Shown here piece after piece: positions 8,927 through 18,603 of a stretch of DNA of 64,000 nucleotides. Below the pieces are notes generated by a model that saw only the letters and a list, made by a program, of their open reading frames with translations, searched no databases and was not told the origin of the DNA. The stretch comes from Micromonospora pisi (GTDB taxonomy: Bacteria; Actinomycetota; Actinomycetes; Mycobacteriales; Micromonosporaceae): NCBI RefSeq assembly GCF_003633685.1, contig NZ_RBKT01000001.1, positions 6,882,001 to 6,946,000 of the forward strand, in the 5' to 3' direction. Within the stretch, counting starts at the first letter, position 1. Each line of letters starts with the position of its first letter. The position numbers and the translations under genes are program-made.

Positions 8927-9981
8927 CCGATTCCGAGGACCTGGTCTCGGCGTACGCCGACGACGCCGAGCGGGACGCCGAGGTCAGTGTCCGACCGAAG
9001 CGGCTCTCCGACTTCATCGCCCAGCACCGGGTACGTGACCAGCTCGACCTGCTGCTCCAGGGTGCGATGCGTCGGGGTGCGCCGCCGGACCACATCCTGC
9101 TCTCCGGTCCTCCGGGACTGGGCAAGACCACCCTGGCCAACATCGTCGCGGCGGAGCTCGGCACCGGGATCCGGGTCACCAGCGGGCCGGCGATCGAGCG
9201 TTCCGGTGATCTGGCCGCGATCCTGACCAGCCTCGCCCCTGGTGACGTCTTCTTCATCGACGAGATCCACCGGATCGCCAAGCCGGCCGAGGAACTGCTC
9301 TACAGCGCGATGGAGGACTTCCGGGTCGACGTGGTGGTCGGCAAGGGGCCCGGTGCGACCGCGATCCCGATCGAGGTCGAACCGTTCACGCTGGTTGGCG
9401 CGACCACCCGGTCGGGGCTGCTGACCGGTCCGATGCGGGACCGGTTCGGGTTCGTGGCGCACCTCGACTTCTACAGCCCGGCGGATCTGGAGATCCTGCT
9501 GCACCGCTCGGCGCGGATCCTCGGCGTACCGATCACCGACGAGGGGGCGGTGGAGGTGGCCCGCCGCTCGCGTGGCACGCCCCGGATCGCCAACCGGCTG
9601 CTGCGCCGGGTCCGGGACTTCGCCGAGGTCCGGGCCGAGGGTGTGGTCACCCTGGAGACGGCCCAGGCGGCACTGAAGGTGTACGACGTCGACGCGCTCG
9701 GGCTGGACCGGCTGGACCGGGCCGTGCTCAGCGCCTTGATCGACTCGTTCCGGGGTGGGCCGGTCGGCCTCTCCACGCTCGCGGTGGCGGTCGGGGAGCA
9801 GCCGGACACGGTCGAGGAGGTCTGCGAGCCGTTCCTGGTCCGGGCCGGGTTGCTGGCCCGTACGCCGCGGGGCCGGGTGGCGACCGAGGCGGCCTGGCAT
9901 CATCTCGGCCGTACGCCCCCGAATGGTACCTTTAGTAGTAGTTCGGGCCCAACGCCCGATCTGTTCACTGCTGAGTCGTAA
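8923..9981 (+). CDS. ruvB: Holliday junction branch migration ATPase RuvB
   Basis: A 352-residue AAA+ motor that pumps DNA through the RuvA-bound junction. Walker A is [12 protein letters not shown], Walker B FIDEIHRI, followed by the sensor GATTRSGLL and the arginine-finger region [15 protein letters not shown]; the winged helix holds [16 protein letters not shown]. The start codon overlaps ruvA. A short Ser-rich tail ([14 protein letters not shown]) extends beyond the conserved winged helix. It is the last gene of the ruv operon, 147 nt before yajC. Confidence 0.98.
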   Translation: MTDSEDLVSAYADDAERDAEVSVRPKRLSDFIAQHRVRDQLDLLLQGAMRRGAPPDHILLSGPPGLGKTTLANIVAAELGTGIRVTSGPAIERSGDLAAILTSLAPGDVFFIDEIHRIAKPAEELLYSAMEDFRVDVVVGKGPGATAIPIEVEPFTLVGATTRSGLLTGPMRDRFGFVAHLDFYSPADLEILLHRSARILGVPITDEGAVEVARRSRGTPRIANRLLRRVRDFAEVRAEGVVTLETAQAALKVYDVDALGLDRLDRAVLSALIDSFRGGPVGLSTLAVAVGEQPDTVEEVCEPFLVRAGLLARTPRGRVATEAAWHHLGRTPPNGTFSSSSGPTPDLFTAES

Positions 9982-10052
9982 CTGTCGTGATCTGTTTGTG
10001 ATCCGTGCCGCATTCGGCGTACACAGACTCACCGACTAGACTTCGCCGCGAT

Positions 10053-10068
10053 CTGTCTGTACAGACAG
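10053..10068. promoter_or_regulatory. 16-bp perfect palindrome upstream of yajC
   Basis: CTGTCTGT-ACAGACAG is perfectly symmetrical and lies 60 bp before the yajC start in the ruvB-yajC gap. It does not match the actinobacterial LexA box. It could be an operator for the yajC-secD-secF operon or a structure in its leader; no regulator can be named. Confidence 0.4.
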
Positions 10069-10128
10069 GAGATTTCGCTTTCGCCGTGACGTACCACGTC
10101 GCGACGGGGCCAATGGGAAGGTCATAGC

Positions 10129-10467
10129 GTGCGTTACCTAGCGGCAGACGGCGGCGGTGGAGCCGGTAGCTTCACGCCGATCCTCGTGATGGTCCTGTTC
10201 TTCGGTGTCCTGTACTTCATCATGATTCGGCCCCAGCAGAAGCGGCGCCGCGAGGCCGAGCAGATGCAGTCCTCGATTGGCCCTGGCGACGAGGTGGTCA
10301 CCATTGGTGGGCTGTACGGCACCGTCGCCTCCGTCGACGACGAGACGGTGACCCTCGAGGTGGCCCCCGGCGTGCACACCAAGTACGCCCGCCCGGCCAT
10401 CGCTCGTGTGGTCAATTCGGCGCCGAAGCTCGAGTCGATCCCGGATGAGATCGAAGCGAAAGAGTGA
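10129..10467 (+). CDS. yajC: Sec translocon accessory protein YajC
   Basis: A 112-residue protein with a single N-terminal membrane helix (FTPILVMVLFFGVLYFIMI), the family signature RPQQKRRREAEQMQSSI, and a small cytoplasmic beta domain (GDEVVTIGGLYGTVASV). YajC associates with SecD and SecF, which follow immediately, to assist post-translational protein export. The GTG start has a GGGAAG site eight bases upstream. The gap of 160 nt to secD could carry a separate promoter. Confidence 0.95.
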   Translation: MRYLAADGGGGAGSFTPILVMVLFFGVLYFIMIRPQQKRRREAEQMQSSIGPGDEVVTIGGLYGTVASVDDETVTLEVAPGVHTKYARPAIARVVNSAPKLESIPDEIEAKE

Positions 10468-10627
10468 CCGATCCTCGGTGACACCGGGATCGATCTTCGA
10501 TCGAAGATAGTAAATAGCGGTACCGGCGTGTGACACACGTCGGAGAGGTACGCATGTCGCCGGGCATGCCGGCGCCCCATCGCCGCCCATCACCAGCGGC
10601 CGAACCGTGCAGGGAGACAGGACAGCC

Positions 10628-12544
10628 GTGGCACCACCTCAGGGACAGATGCACCCCGGGCGGCAACTCGCCGTACTCGGGGGCATCTTTGTCGTCCTCT
10701 ACCTCTTAGTCTTCTTCGCCGGCGGTGCTAGCGGGAGCTTCCGCGACCGGTTGGAGCCGAAGCTCGGTCTCGACCTGGTCGGCGGCACCCGGATGACGCT
10801 TGAGGCCACCAGCCTGAACAACCAGCCTCCGACACAGGAGAACCTGGAGCGCGCCCGGCAGATCATCGAGAACCGGGTGAACGCCCAGGGCGTCTCCGAG
10901 GCCGAGGTGGTGACCGAGGGCAACCGCAACATCGTCATCTCGCTCCCCGGTCAGAGTCGGGACCTGACCGAGGTCGGCAACGCGGCCGAGCTGCGCTTCC
11001 GCAAGGTGCTCAAGACCGCGGACGGTGGGGCGCCGAGCGCGGTCGCGCCGACCCCGCCGGCGGCCGGCGCCACGCCGGACCCGTCCGGCACGCCGAACCC
11101 GAGCGCGTCGGCCGGTGCGCCGAGCGGTACGCCGTCCGCCGGTGCGCCGAGCGGTACGCCGTCCGCCGGTGGCCAGGGCGGGATGGCCCCGGCGCCGACG
11201 CCGAGCGCAGCCGCCACCAGCGCGCCGCCGGCCACGCCGACCCCGAGCGCCTCGACCTCGTCGGCCCCGGTGTCGCAGAGCGTCGAGCAGCAACGTGCCG
11301 CGGTCCAGCAGAAGGTGGGCCCGGAGGCATGGGCGGCGGCGAGCGCGCTGCAGGCGCCGGCCGACCTGACCACCGACCCGACCCTGCTCGACAAGCTCAA
11401 GCCGTTCGGTGAGCTGACCGGTCGGGAGGTCGCCGCACTGCCGGCGGCAATGCAGTTCAACGTACCGACGATCACCTGCGAGTTGCTGGAGCAGCGCCCG
11501 CCGGCCTCGATCAGCGCCAAGGACCAGCAGGTCGTGGCCTGTGAGGGCCCGGTGAAGTACCTGCTCGACGTGGCCAAGGTGCAGGGCACCGACGTCAGTG
11601 ACGCCAGCGCCGTGCTGGACCAGAACAGCCAGTGGGTGGTGAGCCTCAACTTCACCGGCCCCGGGCAGAAGAACTGGACCAACCTGACCCGCGAGGCGTT
11701 CAACAACGACGGCGGTGCCTGCGACCAGAGCGCGGTCGGCCCCGACGGCAAGTGCCGGGTCGCCGTGGTGCTCGACAACACGGTCGTCTCCTCGCCGGAG
11801 ATCCAGGCCGTGCTCACCGGTGACTCGCAGATCACCGGTAACTTCACCAGCAAGGACGCCAACACCCTCGCCGGTCAGCTCCGCTTCGGTGCGCTGCCGG
11901 TGACGTTCGAGCCGCAGGAACAGGAGAGCGTCTCCGCGACGCTCGGCTCCAGCCACCTGAAGGCCGGTCTGCTGGCCGCCGGTGTGGGCCTGCTGCTGGT
12001 CGCCATCTACTCGTTCTTCTACTACCGCCTGCTCGGCACGGTCATCATCCTCAGCCTGGGGCTTTCCGCGCTGCTGGTTTTCGGCGCGCTGATCGTGCTC
12101 GGCCGGCAGATCGGCTTCACGCTGACCCTCGCCGGCATCGCCGGATTCATCGTCTCCCTGGGTGTCGCCGCCGACTCGTTCGTGATCTATTTCGAGCGAC
12201 TCAAGGACGAGATCCGCGAGGGGCGCAGCCCGCGTAGCGCGGTGCCGCGCGCCTGGGCCCGGGCCCGGCGGACGATCATCTCGGCCAACGCCATCTCCAT
12301 CCTGGCCGCGGTCGTGCTCTACGTGGTCTCGGTCGGCACGGTGAAGGGCTTCGCCTTCGCGCTCGGTCTGGCCACCATCCTCGACCTGGTCGTCGTCTTC
12401 CTCTTCCGGCACCCGATCATGACGATGTTCGCCAACACCAGGGCGTTCCTGTCGCCCCGGGTCAGTGGGCTCGGTCGGGTGCTGCAGCACAAGAACGAGG
12501 CCGCGCCGACCGACCCGCGCAACCCGCGGGCCAAGGAGGCCTAG
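10628..12544 (+). CDS. secD: protein translocase subunit SecD
   Basis: A 638-residue membrane protein that uses the proton gradient to pull exported proteins out on the trans side. One N-terminal helix (LAVLGGIFVVLYLLVFFAGG), the DLVGGTRMTLEA motif, a large extracytoplasmic P1 region, then five helices from about residue 440, including the conserved GVAADSFVIYFERLKDE. GTG 10628 is chosen over GTG 10607 because AGGGAGACAGGA lies just before it. An insertion of about 85 Pro/Ala/Ser/Thr/Gly-rich residues (about 132-217) splits the P1 region and contains repeated GAPSGTPSA blocks. The stop lies next to a strong AGGAGG that serves the following small ORF. Confidence 0.95.
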   Translation: MAPPQGQMHPGRQLAVLGGIFVVLYLLVFFAGGASGSFRDRLEPKLGLDLVGGTRMTLEATSLNNQPPTQENLERARQIIENRVNAQGVSEAEVVTEGNRNIVISLPGQSRDLTEVGNAAELRFRKVLKTADGGAPSAVAPTPPAAGATPDPSGTPNPSASAGAPSGTPSAGAPSGTPSAGGQGGMAPAPTPSAAATSAPPATPTPSASTSSAPVSQSVEQQRAAVQQKVGPEAWAAASALQAPADLTTDPTLLDKLKPFGELTGREVAALPAAMQFNVPTITCELLEQRPPASISAKDQQVVACEGPVKYLLDVAKVQGTDVSDASAVLDQNSQWVVSLNFTGPGQKNWTNLTREAFNNDGGACDQSAVGPDGKCRVAVVLDNTVVSSPEIQAVLTGDSQITGNFTSKDANTLAGQLRFGALPVTFEPQEQESVSATLGSSHLKAGLLAAGVGLLLVAIYSFFYYRLLGTVIILSLGLSALLVFGALIVLGRQIGFTLTLAGIAGFIVSLGVAADSFVIYFERLKDEIREGRSPRSAVPRAWARARRTIISANAISILAAVVLYVVSVGTVKGFAFALGLATILDLVVVFLFRHPIMTMFANTRAFLSPRVSGLGRVLQHKNEAAPTDPRNPRAKEA

Positions 12545-12545
12545 C

Positions 12546-12620
12546 ATGAGCGAGCCAGTCATCCAGGGCAGCGCCACGGCCTTCCCGGTCGGCGCCAAGC
12601 AAAGCGAGGTAGCGGCATGA
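12546..12620 (+). CDS. 24-codon ORF between secD and secF
   Basis: A short frame beginning MSEPVIQGSATAF and ending KQSEVAA. Its ATG is 7-8 bases after an AAGGAGG ribosome site formed by the last secD codons, the best such site in the operon. Its TGA overlaps the secF ATG (ATGA), the same coupling used by neighbouring genes. It is in a different frame from secF, so it is not a simple secF extension. It may be a real micropeptide, or a translational coupler that delivers ribosomes to secF; a decayed former secF N-terminus is also possible. No known family is recognised. Confidence 0.55.
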   Translation: MSEPVIQGSATAFPVGAKQSEVAA

Positions 12621-13828
12621 GCGGCCGTAGCGGTCTGGCCACCCGGCTCTACCAGGGTGAGGCCGGTCTCAACATCATCGGACGCCGCCGGCTCTGGTTC
12701 GGCATCGCGGCCGGCCTGGTGCTGATCGCGATTCTGGGCATCTCGATTCCCGGGTTCAAGCTCGGTATCGAATTCTCCGGCGGCAACTCGTTCCAGGTGC
12801 CGGCCAGCATCGGCACGATCACCCACGCCGAGGAGCAGGTCGACGCGGCGCTGGGCGATCTCGGTGGCGCCGAGCCGGCGCACGTCGTCTCCACCCAGAC
12901 GGTCAACGGCGTCGGCGGCTCGTTCTACGAGTTGCGCACCACGGAGCTGAACACCGAGCAGTCCAACGAGGTGCAGGCCGACCTGGCCAGCCGGTTCGGC
13001 ATCGCCGAGGACCAGATCAGCATCAACCAGGTGAGCGCGGCCTGGGGCGACCAGGTCACCGAGCGGGCACTGCTCGGTCTGGTGGTCTTCGTCGTACTGG
13101 TCATGATCTACCTGATCCTGCGGTTCGAGTGGCGGATGGCGGTCGCCGCCGTCTCCTCGCTCTTCCTCAACCTGGTGCTGACCGCGGGCATCTACGCCCT
13201 GGTCGGCTTCGAGGTGACCCCGTCGACCATCGTCGGCTTCCTCACCATCCTCGGCTTCGCGCTCTACGACGTCGTCGTGGTCTTCGACAAGGTCCAGGAA
13301 AACACCCGGGGCATCACCGCGAGCAGCACCCAGACCTACGGCGAGGCGGCCAACCTCGCGATCAACCAGACCCTGATGCGGTCGATCAACACCGGTCTGG
13401 TGGCGCTGCTGCCGGTCGGTGGTCTGCTCTTCATCGGTGCCGGCCTGCTCGGCGCGGGCACCCTGGAGGACCTGGGCCTGGTGCTCTTCGTCGGTATGGG
13501 GATCGCGGTCTACTCCTCGATCTTCTTCGCGACCCCGGTGCTGACCCTGCTCAAGGACTACGAGCCGCGGATCCAGACCCACACCAAGCGGGTCCTGGGC
13601 CGGCGCTCCACCGGTGCCACCGGCCGGCCGGCCCGTCCGGTCGCCCAGAGCGGCACTGAGCCGTCCGACGAGACGACCGACGGCCAGGACGTCGACGAGG
13701 CCGCCGCGCTCTCCGGCGCCGCACCGAAGGTCGGCGCCCGCCCGGCGGGCAAGCGCTCCGCGGGGGCACGCGGTGGCCGCCCCGGTGGCGGCGGCGGAAA
13801 CCGGCCAAGTGGGGCCAAGCGCCGCTGA
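12617..13828 (+). CDS. secF: protein translocase subunit SecF
   Basis: A 403-residue partner of SecD with six membrane helices. An N-terminal helix (LWFGIAAGLVLIAILGISI), the GIEFSGGNSFQV segment, an extracytoplasmic domain to about residue 150, then the helix bundle with LGFALYDVVVVFDKVQENT, matching the conserved SecF helix-4 region. After the last helix comes an unusually long, basic tail of about 80 residues rich in Gly, Arg and Lys (SAGARGGRPGGGGG to GAKRR), probably cytoplasmic and able to touch ribosomes or nucleic acid; that role is inference. The start is coupled to the preceding small ORF. Confidence 0.95.
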   Translation: MSGRSGLATRLYQGEAGLNIIGRRRLWFGIAAGLVLIAILGISIPGFKLGIEFSGGNSFQVPASIGTITHAEEQVDAALGDLGGAEPAHVVSTQTVNGVGGSFYELRTTELNTEQSNEVQADLASRFGIAEDQISINQVSAAWGDQVTERALLGLVVFVVLVMIYLILRFEWRMAVAAVSSLFLNLVLTAGIYALVGFEVTPSTIVGFLTILGFALYDVVVVFDKVQENTRGITASSTQTYGEAANLAINQTLMRSINTGLVALLPVGGLLFIGAGLLGAGTLEDLGLVLFVGMGIAVYSSIFFATPVLTLLKDYEPRIQTHTKRVLGRRSTGATGRPARPVAQSGTEPSDETTDGQDVDEAAALSGAAPKVGARPAGKRSAGARGGRPGGGGGNRPSGAKRR

Positions 13829-13847
13829 CCCTGGCGGAAGAGGCGAC

Positions 13848-13892
13848 AAGGGCGTCCGGCATGCTGAGTTACACGGCGTGCCGGGCGCCCTT
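13848..13892 (+). terminator. hairpin between secF and apt
   Basis: AAGGGCGTCCGGCA (13848-13861) pairs with TGCCGGGCGCCCTT (13879-13892), 14 bp with one G-T wobble and a 17-nt loop. It is a strong structure without a long U-tract; it could end or attenuate the yajC-secDF transcript before apt. Confidence 0.6.
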
Positions 13893-13933
13893 CGTATTGG
13901 CGCGACCGGCCCACCTCCGGTGAGAGGAGCAGC

Positions 13934-14497
13934 GTGACGGAGACCCAGACCGGGGTACGGGGCGACAGCGGCCCGGCCACCGCGGAGCTCGTGGCCAGTC
14001 GGGTGCTGGACGTACCGGACTTTCCCCAGCCCGGGGTGGTGTTCAAGGACCTGATGCCGCTTTTCGGCGACGGTGAGGTCTTTCGGCAGGTGATCGACGG
14101 GATCATCGCGTACCACGGGCGGGACTCGTTCGACGTGGTGGCCGGGATCGAGGCCCGTGGCTTCGTGCTCGCCGCCGCGATCGCGTACGCGACCGGGGTC
14201 GGTGTGGTGCCCGTACGCAAGGCCGGCAAGCTGCCCCGCGCGGCGTACGCCGCCTCCTACGCCCTGGAGTACGGCGAGGCCACCCTGGAGGTGCACCAGG
14301 ACGCCTTCACCGCTGGTCACCGGGTACTGGTGGTGGACGACGTGCTCGCCACCGGGGGTACGGCGGAGGCGACGTTGGGGCTGGTGGAGCAGGCGGGCGG
14401 CACGGTCGCGGGCTTCTCCGTACTGCTCGAACTCGCTTTCCTCGGGGGCCGTGATCGGTTGGCTCCCCGTCCCGTCCATGCCCTTCTGACTGTTTAG
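13934..14497 (+). CDS. apt: adenine phosphoribosyltransferase
   Basis: A 187-residue cytoplasmic purine-salvage enzyme converting adenine and PRPP to AMP. The family-specific DFPQPGVVFKDLMPLF lies near residue 30, VVAGIEARGFVLAAA in the hood region, and the PRPP loop is VLVVDDVLATGGTAEA with its two acidic residues. The GTG start follows GAGAGGAGC. The position between secF and relA is standard in actinobacteria, where apt and relA are often adjacent. Confidence 0.96.
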   Translation: MTETQTGVRGDSGPATAELVASRVLDVPDFPQPGVVFKDLMPLFGDGEVFRQVIDGIIAYHGRDSFDVVAGIEARGFVLAAAIAYATGVGVVPVRKAGKLPRAAYAASYALEYGEATLEVHQDAFTAGHRVLVVDDVLATGGTAEATLGLVEQAGGTVAGFSVLLELAFLGGRDRLAPRPVHALLTV

Positions 14498-14668
14498 TGG
14501 TCCTTGTCGTTCGGGACCGATCCGGTGCGTGCGGGGGAGCGGCATCCGGCCGTCGGGACGGGTAGCATTGCCTTTCGCTGACCAGGTGGAGGCCGTTCTA
14601 CCGGGCTGGCGCCGGACCTGGCCGACCGGTTACGGTCGGCTCGTCCCAAGCGAGGTGTGAGGAGGCCG

Positions 14669-17557
14669 GTGTCCCACGATGTCGCCCCTCCGGCGGAGGG
14701 CACGGTGCAATCGACCAGCGAGGCCGACGGTGTCACCAAGCCGGTGACCACGCCCGCCAGCGGGCCGGTCCCGACAACCGCCGGTACCAGCTCCGTGGCG
14801 AACGGGTCGGCCGACGAGGCTGAACCCGTAGCCGGTCAGACCGCCCAGGACGGCGGTTCCGTCGCCCGTGGCGGCGATTCCCGTCCGGCCACCACCGACA
14901 ACGGCGCGGCCGGTGTCAGCGGTGCCGGGCGTACCGGCGCTGCCGCCCCCTCCGGTGGCCCGGACGGCGCGGTAATCGGCGAAGCGGACACAGGCGCACC
15001 TGGCACCACCACACCGAGCGGCGTGGGCAAGGCCGGCGCGCCCGCCGCCACCCGTACCCCGACGGCGGCCAACGGCTCCGCCCCGCACGCCCCCGCGTCA
15101 CCAGTGGCGGCCGGCGGCACTCCCGCGGCGGTGGTCCCGGTCGCCGTCACCCCGCCCACCGGACCGGCGAACGGTCCGGGCGGCACCGGCGGTGTGGCGT
15201 TGCCCGGCCCGGCCGGTGGCGTGGTGGTGCCGGTCGGTGCGGCCGGTCGACTCGTCACCGCCGACGAACCCGGCTCGCCGACGTCGAGCTTCGGTCTGGC
15301 CAGTGCGCCGACCGGGCGGCGGGTCCGCGCCCGGCTGGCCCGGTTCAACGCCCCGTGGCAGACGCCGCAGGTGAGCGAGGTGCTGGAACCGCTGATCGCC
15401 ACGCACCGGGCGGCCCATCCCAAGATGGACGCCCGACTGCTCCAGCGCGCGTTCGACATGGCCGCCCGCTGGCACTCGGGGCAGTACCGCAAGTCCGGTG
15501 ACCCGTACATCACCCACCCGCTCGCGGTCGCCACCATCCTGGCCAACCTCGGCATGGACACCACCACGCTGGTGGCGGCGCTGCTGCACGACACCATCGA
15601 GGACACCAACTACGGCCTCGACCAGATGCGGATCGACTTCGGTGCCGAGGTCGCCCTGCTGGTGGATGGCGTCACCAAGCTCGACAAGGTCAAGCTCGGC
15701 GACGCGGCGAAGGCCGAGACGATCCGCAAGATGGTCGTGGCGATGGCGAAGGACCCACGGGTCCTGGTGATCAAGCTCGCGGACCGGCTGCACAACATGC
15801 GTACGCTGACCTTCCTGCCCCGCGCGAAGCAGGAGCAGAAGGCCAAGGAGACGCTGGAGATCCTCGCTCCGTTGGCGCACCGCCTGGGTATGAACACGAT
15901 CAAGTGGGAGCTGGAGGATCTCGCCTTCGGCACCCTGTTCCCCAAGCGCTTCGAGGAGATCAACCGGCTGATCGGCGAGCACCAGCCGCAGCGTGAGGCG
16001 CTGCTGCGCCAGGTGACGCAGAAGGTGCAGGTCGACCTCAAGGCCGCCAAGATCAAGGCGGAGACGACCGGGCGCCCCAAGCACCTCTACTCGATCTACC
16101 AGAAGATGATCGTCCGGGGTCGGGACTTCAACGACATCTACGACCTGGTCGGCGTCCGCATCCTGGTCGAGACGGTGCGCGACTGCTACGCGGCCCTCGG
16201 TGTGATCCACGCGAACTGGCAGCCCGTACCGGGCCGGTTCAAGGACTACATCGCGATGCCGAAGTTCAACATGTACCAGTCGCTGCACACCACCGTGATC
16301 GGGCCCAGCGGCAAGCCGGTGGAGATGCAGATCCGGACGTACGCGATGCACCGCACCGCGGAGTTCGGCATCGCCGCGCACTGGAAGTACAAGGAGCAGA
16401 AGGGCGCGACGGTCGTCGGCCCGCCGGCCAACATCGACGAGATGACCTGGCTCCGGCAGCTGCTCGACTGGCAGCGGGAGGCGAGCGACCCGAGCGAGTT
16501 CCTGGACGCGCTCCGCTTCGACCTCTCCAGCCAGGAGGTGTACGTCTTCACGCCGAAGGGCGACGTGATCCCGCTGCCGACCGGGTCGACGCCGGTCGAC
16601 TTCGCGTACGCGGTGCACACCGAGGTCGGGCACAAGTGCATCGGCGCGCGGGTCAACGGCAAGCTGGTGCCGCTGGAGTCGACCCTCTCCAACGGCGACG
16701 TGATCGAGATCTTCACGTCGAAGTCCGACACCGCCGGCCCGACCCAGGACTGGCTGGGCTTCGTCAAGAGCCCGAGGGCGCGCACGAAGATCCGCCAGTA
16801 CTTCAACAAGGAGCGGCGCGAGGAGGCGATCGAGGCCGGCAAGGACGCGATCGTCAAGCAGATGCGCAAGCAGGGCATGCCGTTGCAGCGCATGCTCAGC
16901 TCGGACAACCTGATGGCGATCGCCCGGGACCTGCACCTGGCCGACGTGGCGTCGCTGTACGCGGCGGTCGGCGACAGCCAGGTCTCCGCCCAGTCCGTCG
17001 TACAACGGCTCATGGCCGGCTACGGCGGCGAGGAGGGCGCGGCCGAGGACATCGCCGAGACCGCGGTCGCCACCCGGCCCCCGCGTAGCCGTACCTCCAG
17101 CCACGATCCGGGTGTGGTGGTCCGGGGCGTCAGCGACGTCTGGATCAAGCTCGCCCGGTGCTGCACCCCGGTCCCACCGGACTCGGTCTTCGGCTTCGTG
17201 ACCCGTTCCGGTGGCGTGAGTGTGCACCGGGACGACTGCGCCAACGCCGAGGACCTGCGGGTGCAGGGGGAGCGGATCGTCGAGGTGAGCTGGAAGCTCA
17301 CCAGCGCCTCGACCTTCCTGGTGGCGATCCAGGTGGAGGCGCTGGACCGGCACAAGCTGCTCGCCGACGTCACCCGGGTTCTCTCCGACGAGCGGGTCAA
17401 CATCCTCTCCGCGACCGTCACCACCACCCGGGACCGGGTGGCGGTGAGCCGGTTCAGCTTCGAGATGGCCGACCCGAAGCACCTGGGTCACCTGCTGGCG
17501 GCGGTGCGCAAGGTCGATGGTGTCTTCGACGCCTACCGGGTCACCTCCGGCGCCTGA
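14669..17557 (+). CDS. relA: bifunctional (p)ppGpp synthetase/hydrolase RelA/SpoT
   Basis: About 962 residues controlling the stringent response: synthesis of (p)ppGpp from ATP and GTP/GDP and its hydrolysis. HD hydrolase with LLHDTIED near residue 307, synthetase with [18 protein letters not shown] near 521-540, TGS domain from about 623 ([18 protein letters not shown]), a helical/CC region with [13 protein letters not shown], and a C-terminal ACT domain. The HD motif is intact, so both activities are expected. GTG 14669 follows GAGGAGG closely; GTG 14657 is an alternative. The first 220 residues are a Pro/Ala/Thr/Gly low-complexity extension, making the protein longer than the usual 750-850. 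A strong terminator follows. Confidence 0.96.
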   Translation: MSHDVAPPAEGTVQSTSEADGVTKPVTTPASGPVPTTAGTSSVANGSADEAEPVAGQTAQDGGSVARGGDSRPATTDNGAAGVSGAGRTGAAAPSGGPDGAVIGEADTGAPGTTTPSGVGKAGAPAATRTPTAANGSAPHAPASPVAAGGTPAAVVPVAVTPPTGPANGPGGTGGVALPGPAGGVVVPVGAAGRLVTADEPGSPTSSFGLASAPTGRRVRARLARFNAPWQTPQVSEVLEPLIATHRAAHPKMDARLLQRAFDMAARWHSGQYRKSGDPYITHPLAVATILANLGMDTTTLVAALLHDTIEDTNYGLDQMRIDFGAEVALLVDGVTKLDKVKLGDAAKAETIRKMVVAMAKDPRVLVIKLADRLHNMRTLTFLPRAKQEQKAKETLEILAPLAHRLGMNTIKWELEDLAFGTLFPKRFEEINRLIGEHQPQREALLRQVTQKVQVDLKAAKIKAETTGRPKHLYSIYQKMIVRGRDFNDIYDLVGVRILVETVRDCYAALGVIHANWQPVPGRFKDYIAMPKFNMYQSLHTTVIGPSGKPVEMQIRTYAMHRTAEFGIAAHWKYKEQKGATVVGPPANIDEMTWLRQLLDWQREASDPSEFLDALRFDLSSQEVYVFTPKGDVIPLPTGSTPVDFAYAVHTEVGHKCIGARVNGKLVPLESTLSNGDVIEIFTSKSDTAGPTQDWLGFVKSPRARTKIRQYFNKERREEAIEAGKDAIVKQMRKQGMPLQRMLSSDNLMAIARDLHLADVASLYAAVGDSQVSAQSVVQRLMAGYGGEEGAAEDIAETAVATRPPRSRTSSHDPGVVVRGVSDVWIKLARCCTPVPPDSVFGFVTRSGGVSVHRDDCANAEDLRVQGERIVEVSWKLTSASTFLVAIQVEALDRHKLLADVTRVLSDERVNILSATVTTTRDRVAVSRFSFEMADPKHLGHLLAAVRKVDGVFDAYRVTSGA

Positions 17558-17635
17558 CCGGCGCCGGAGGTGGGCCCGGGCCCGACACGCTGATCGGCGG
17601 GCCGGGAAGCGCGGATGAGACGTAGGACGAACGAA

Positions 17636-17669
17636 GGGGGCGGCCCGCCGAAGCGGGCCGCCCCCTTTT
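17636..17669 (+). terminator. intrinsic terminator after relA
   Basis: A 13-bp perfect stem, GGGGGCGGCCCGC (17636-17648) with GCGGGCCGCCCCC (17653-17665), CGAA tetraloop, then TTTT. It lies between convergent relA and the cyclophilin gene ending at 17700, and the other strand has a moderately T-rich flank, so it can serve both. Confidence 0.92.
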
Positions 17670-17699
17670 CGTCAGTGATGGCGGAAGGTGTGCGGAAAC

Positions 17700-18539
17700 T
17701 CAGCTCGCCACCGGGCTCATCGTGATCGACTTGATCAGAACTTCCTTCTTCGGGTGGCCGCCACCGGCCTGCTGGGCGAAGGCGCCGTCGTCGCCGGCCG
17801 CGCCGACCTGCGTCACCAGGTCCATCCCGCCGGTGACCGTGCCCAGGACCGTGTAGGTCGCGTCGAGCTCCGAGTCGCCGTAGACGATGAAGAACTGGCT
17901 TCCGCTGGTGCCGGGCTGGCCGGAGTTGGCCATCGCGATGACCCCGGCCGGGTACGGCGGGCGCTGCTCGGTCGGCAGGTTCTCCTCGGCCATCCGGTAG
18001 CTCGGGCCGCCGGTGCCGTCACTGTCGCGCCAGCCCGCTCCGGTGGCGCTCGGGTCGCCGCACTGCAGCACCTTGAGGCCCTCGGTGACGAGCCGGTGGC
18101 ACTTGGTGTTGTCGAAGAACTTCTTCTCGGCCAGGTGGGTGAAGCTCGCCGCGGTGCACGGAACCTTGCTCAGGTCCAGCTTCGCGGTGATCGGCCCGAG
18201 CCCGGTGTCGATGGTCATCGTCTGCGAGCCGGCGTTCGGCGCCGTGGCCGGCGGCAGCCCGACGTCCTTGGTCGTGGGCGAGCGCTGTTCCGCCGGAAGG
18301 TCGGTCCAGACGCACTGGGTGGTTCCGGCCGCGGGCGTGGCGGTGTCGGTCGACTTGTCGTCGTCGCCGAGGCTGGCGACCAGCCAGACGGTGCCGGCGA
18401 TGACCAGCAGCAGAGCCAGTCCGGCGCCGACGGTCGTCTGGAGCTGGCGGCGCTTGCGGGCGGCGGCGGCCCGCTGGGCCATCTCCCGTTCGAGCCGTGC
18501 CCGCGCCGCGGCGCGCTGCCGCTCTCTCGTGGACGTCAC
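17700..18539 (-). CDS. cyclophilin-type peptidyl-prolyl isomerase, membrane anchored
   Basis: A 279-residue protein with a basic N-terminus (RERQRAAARARLERE), one membrane helix at about 38-58 (TVGAGLALLLVIAGTVWLVA), and a C-terminal cyclophilin domain: CTAASFTHLAEKKFFDNTKCHRL, the GVIAMANSGQPGTSGSQFFI core, and TVLGTVTGGMDLV. Orientation should place the isomerase outside the membrane to help fold exported proteins. The GTG start has AGGAGG upstream. A paralogue lies 64 nt upstream on the same strand; both share the same basic-TM-domain layout and form a tandem. The catalytic Arg position reads as His in KCHRL, as in many bacterial forms. Confidence 0.92.
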   Translation of the reverse strand: MTSTRERQRAAARARLEREMAQRAAAARKRRQLQTTVGAGLALLLVIAGTVWLVASLGDDDKSTDTATPAAGTTQCVWTDLPAEQRSPTTKDVGLPPATAPNAGSQTMTIDTGLGPITAKLDLSKVPCTAASFTHLAEKKFFDNTKCHRLVTEGLKVLQCGDPSATGAGWRDSDGTGGPSYRMAEENLPTEQRPPYPAGVIAMANSGQPGTSGSQFFIVYGDSELDATYTVLGTVTGGMDLVTQVGAAGDDGAFAQQAGGGHPKKEVLIKSITMSPVAS

Positions 18540-18603
18540 GGTGACTCCTCCTGGGCTATCTACGCTGCGGTGCTGCGTCCGCGGCTGGTGTCTGGGGCTC
18601 TGC

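Noticed and set aside
10706-14545. A 1279-codon open frame on the minus strand across secD, secF and apt
   Set aside because: It mirrors three well-identified plus-strand genes, its protein is Arg/Gly/His-rich without any family, and high G+C removes stop codons on the opposite strand.
15098-17491. A 797-codon minus-strand frame opposite relA
   Set aside because: Pure shadow of a highly conserved gene; no ribosome site and no plausible protein composition.
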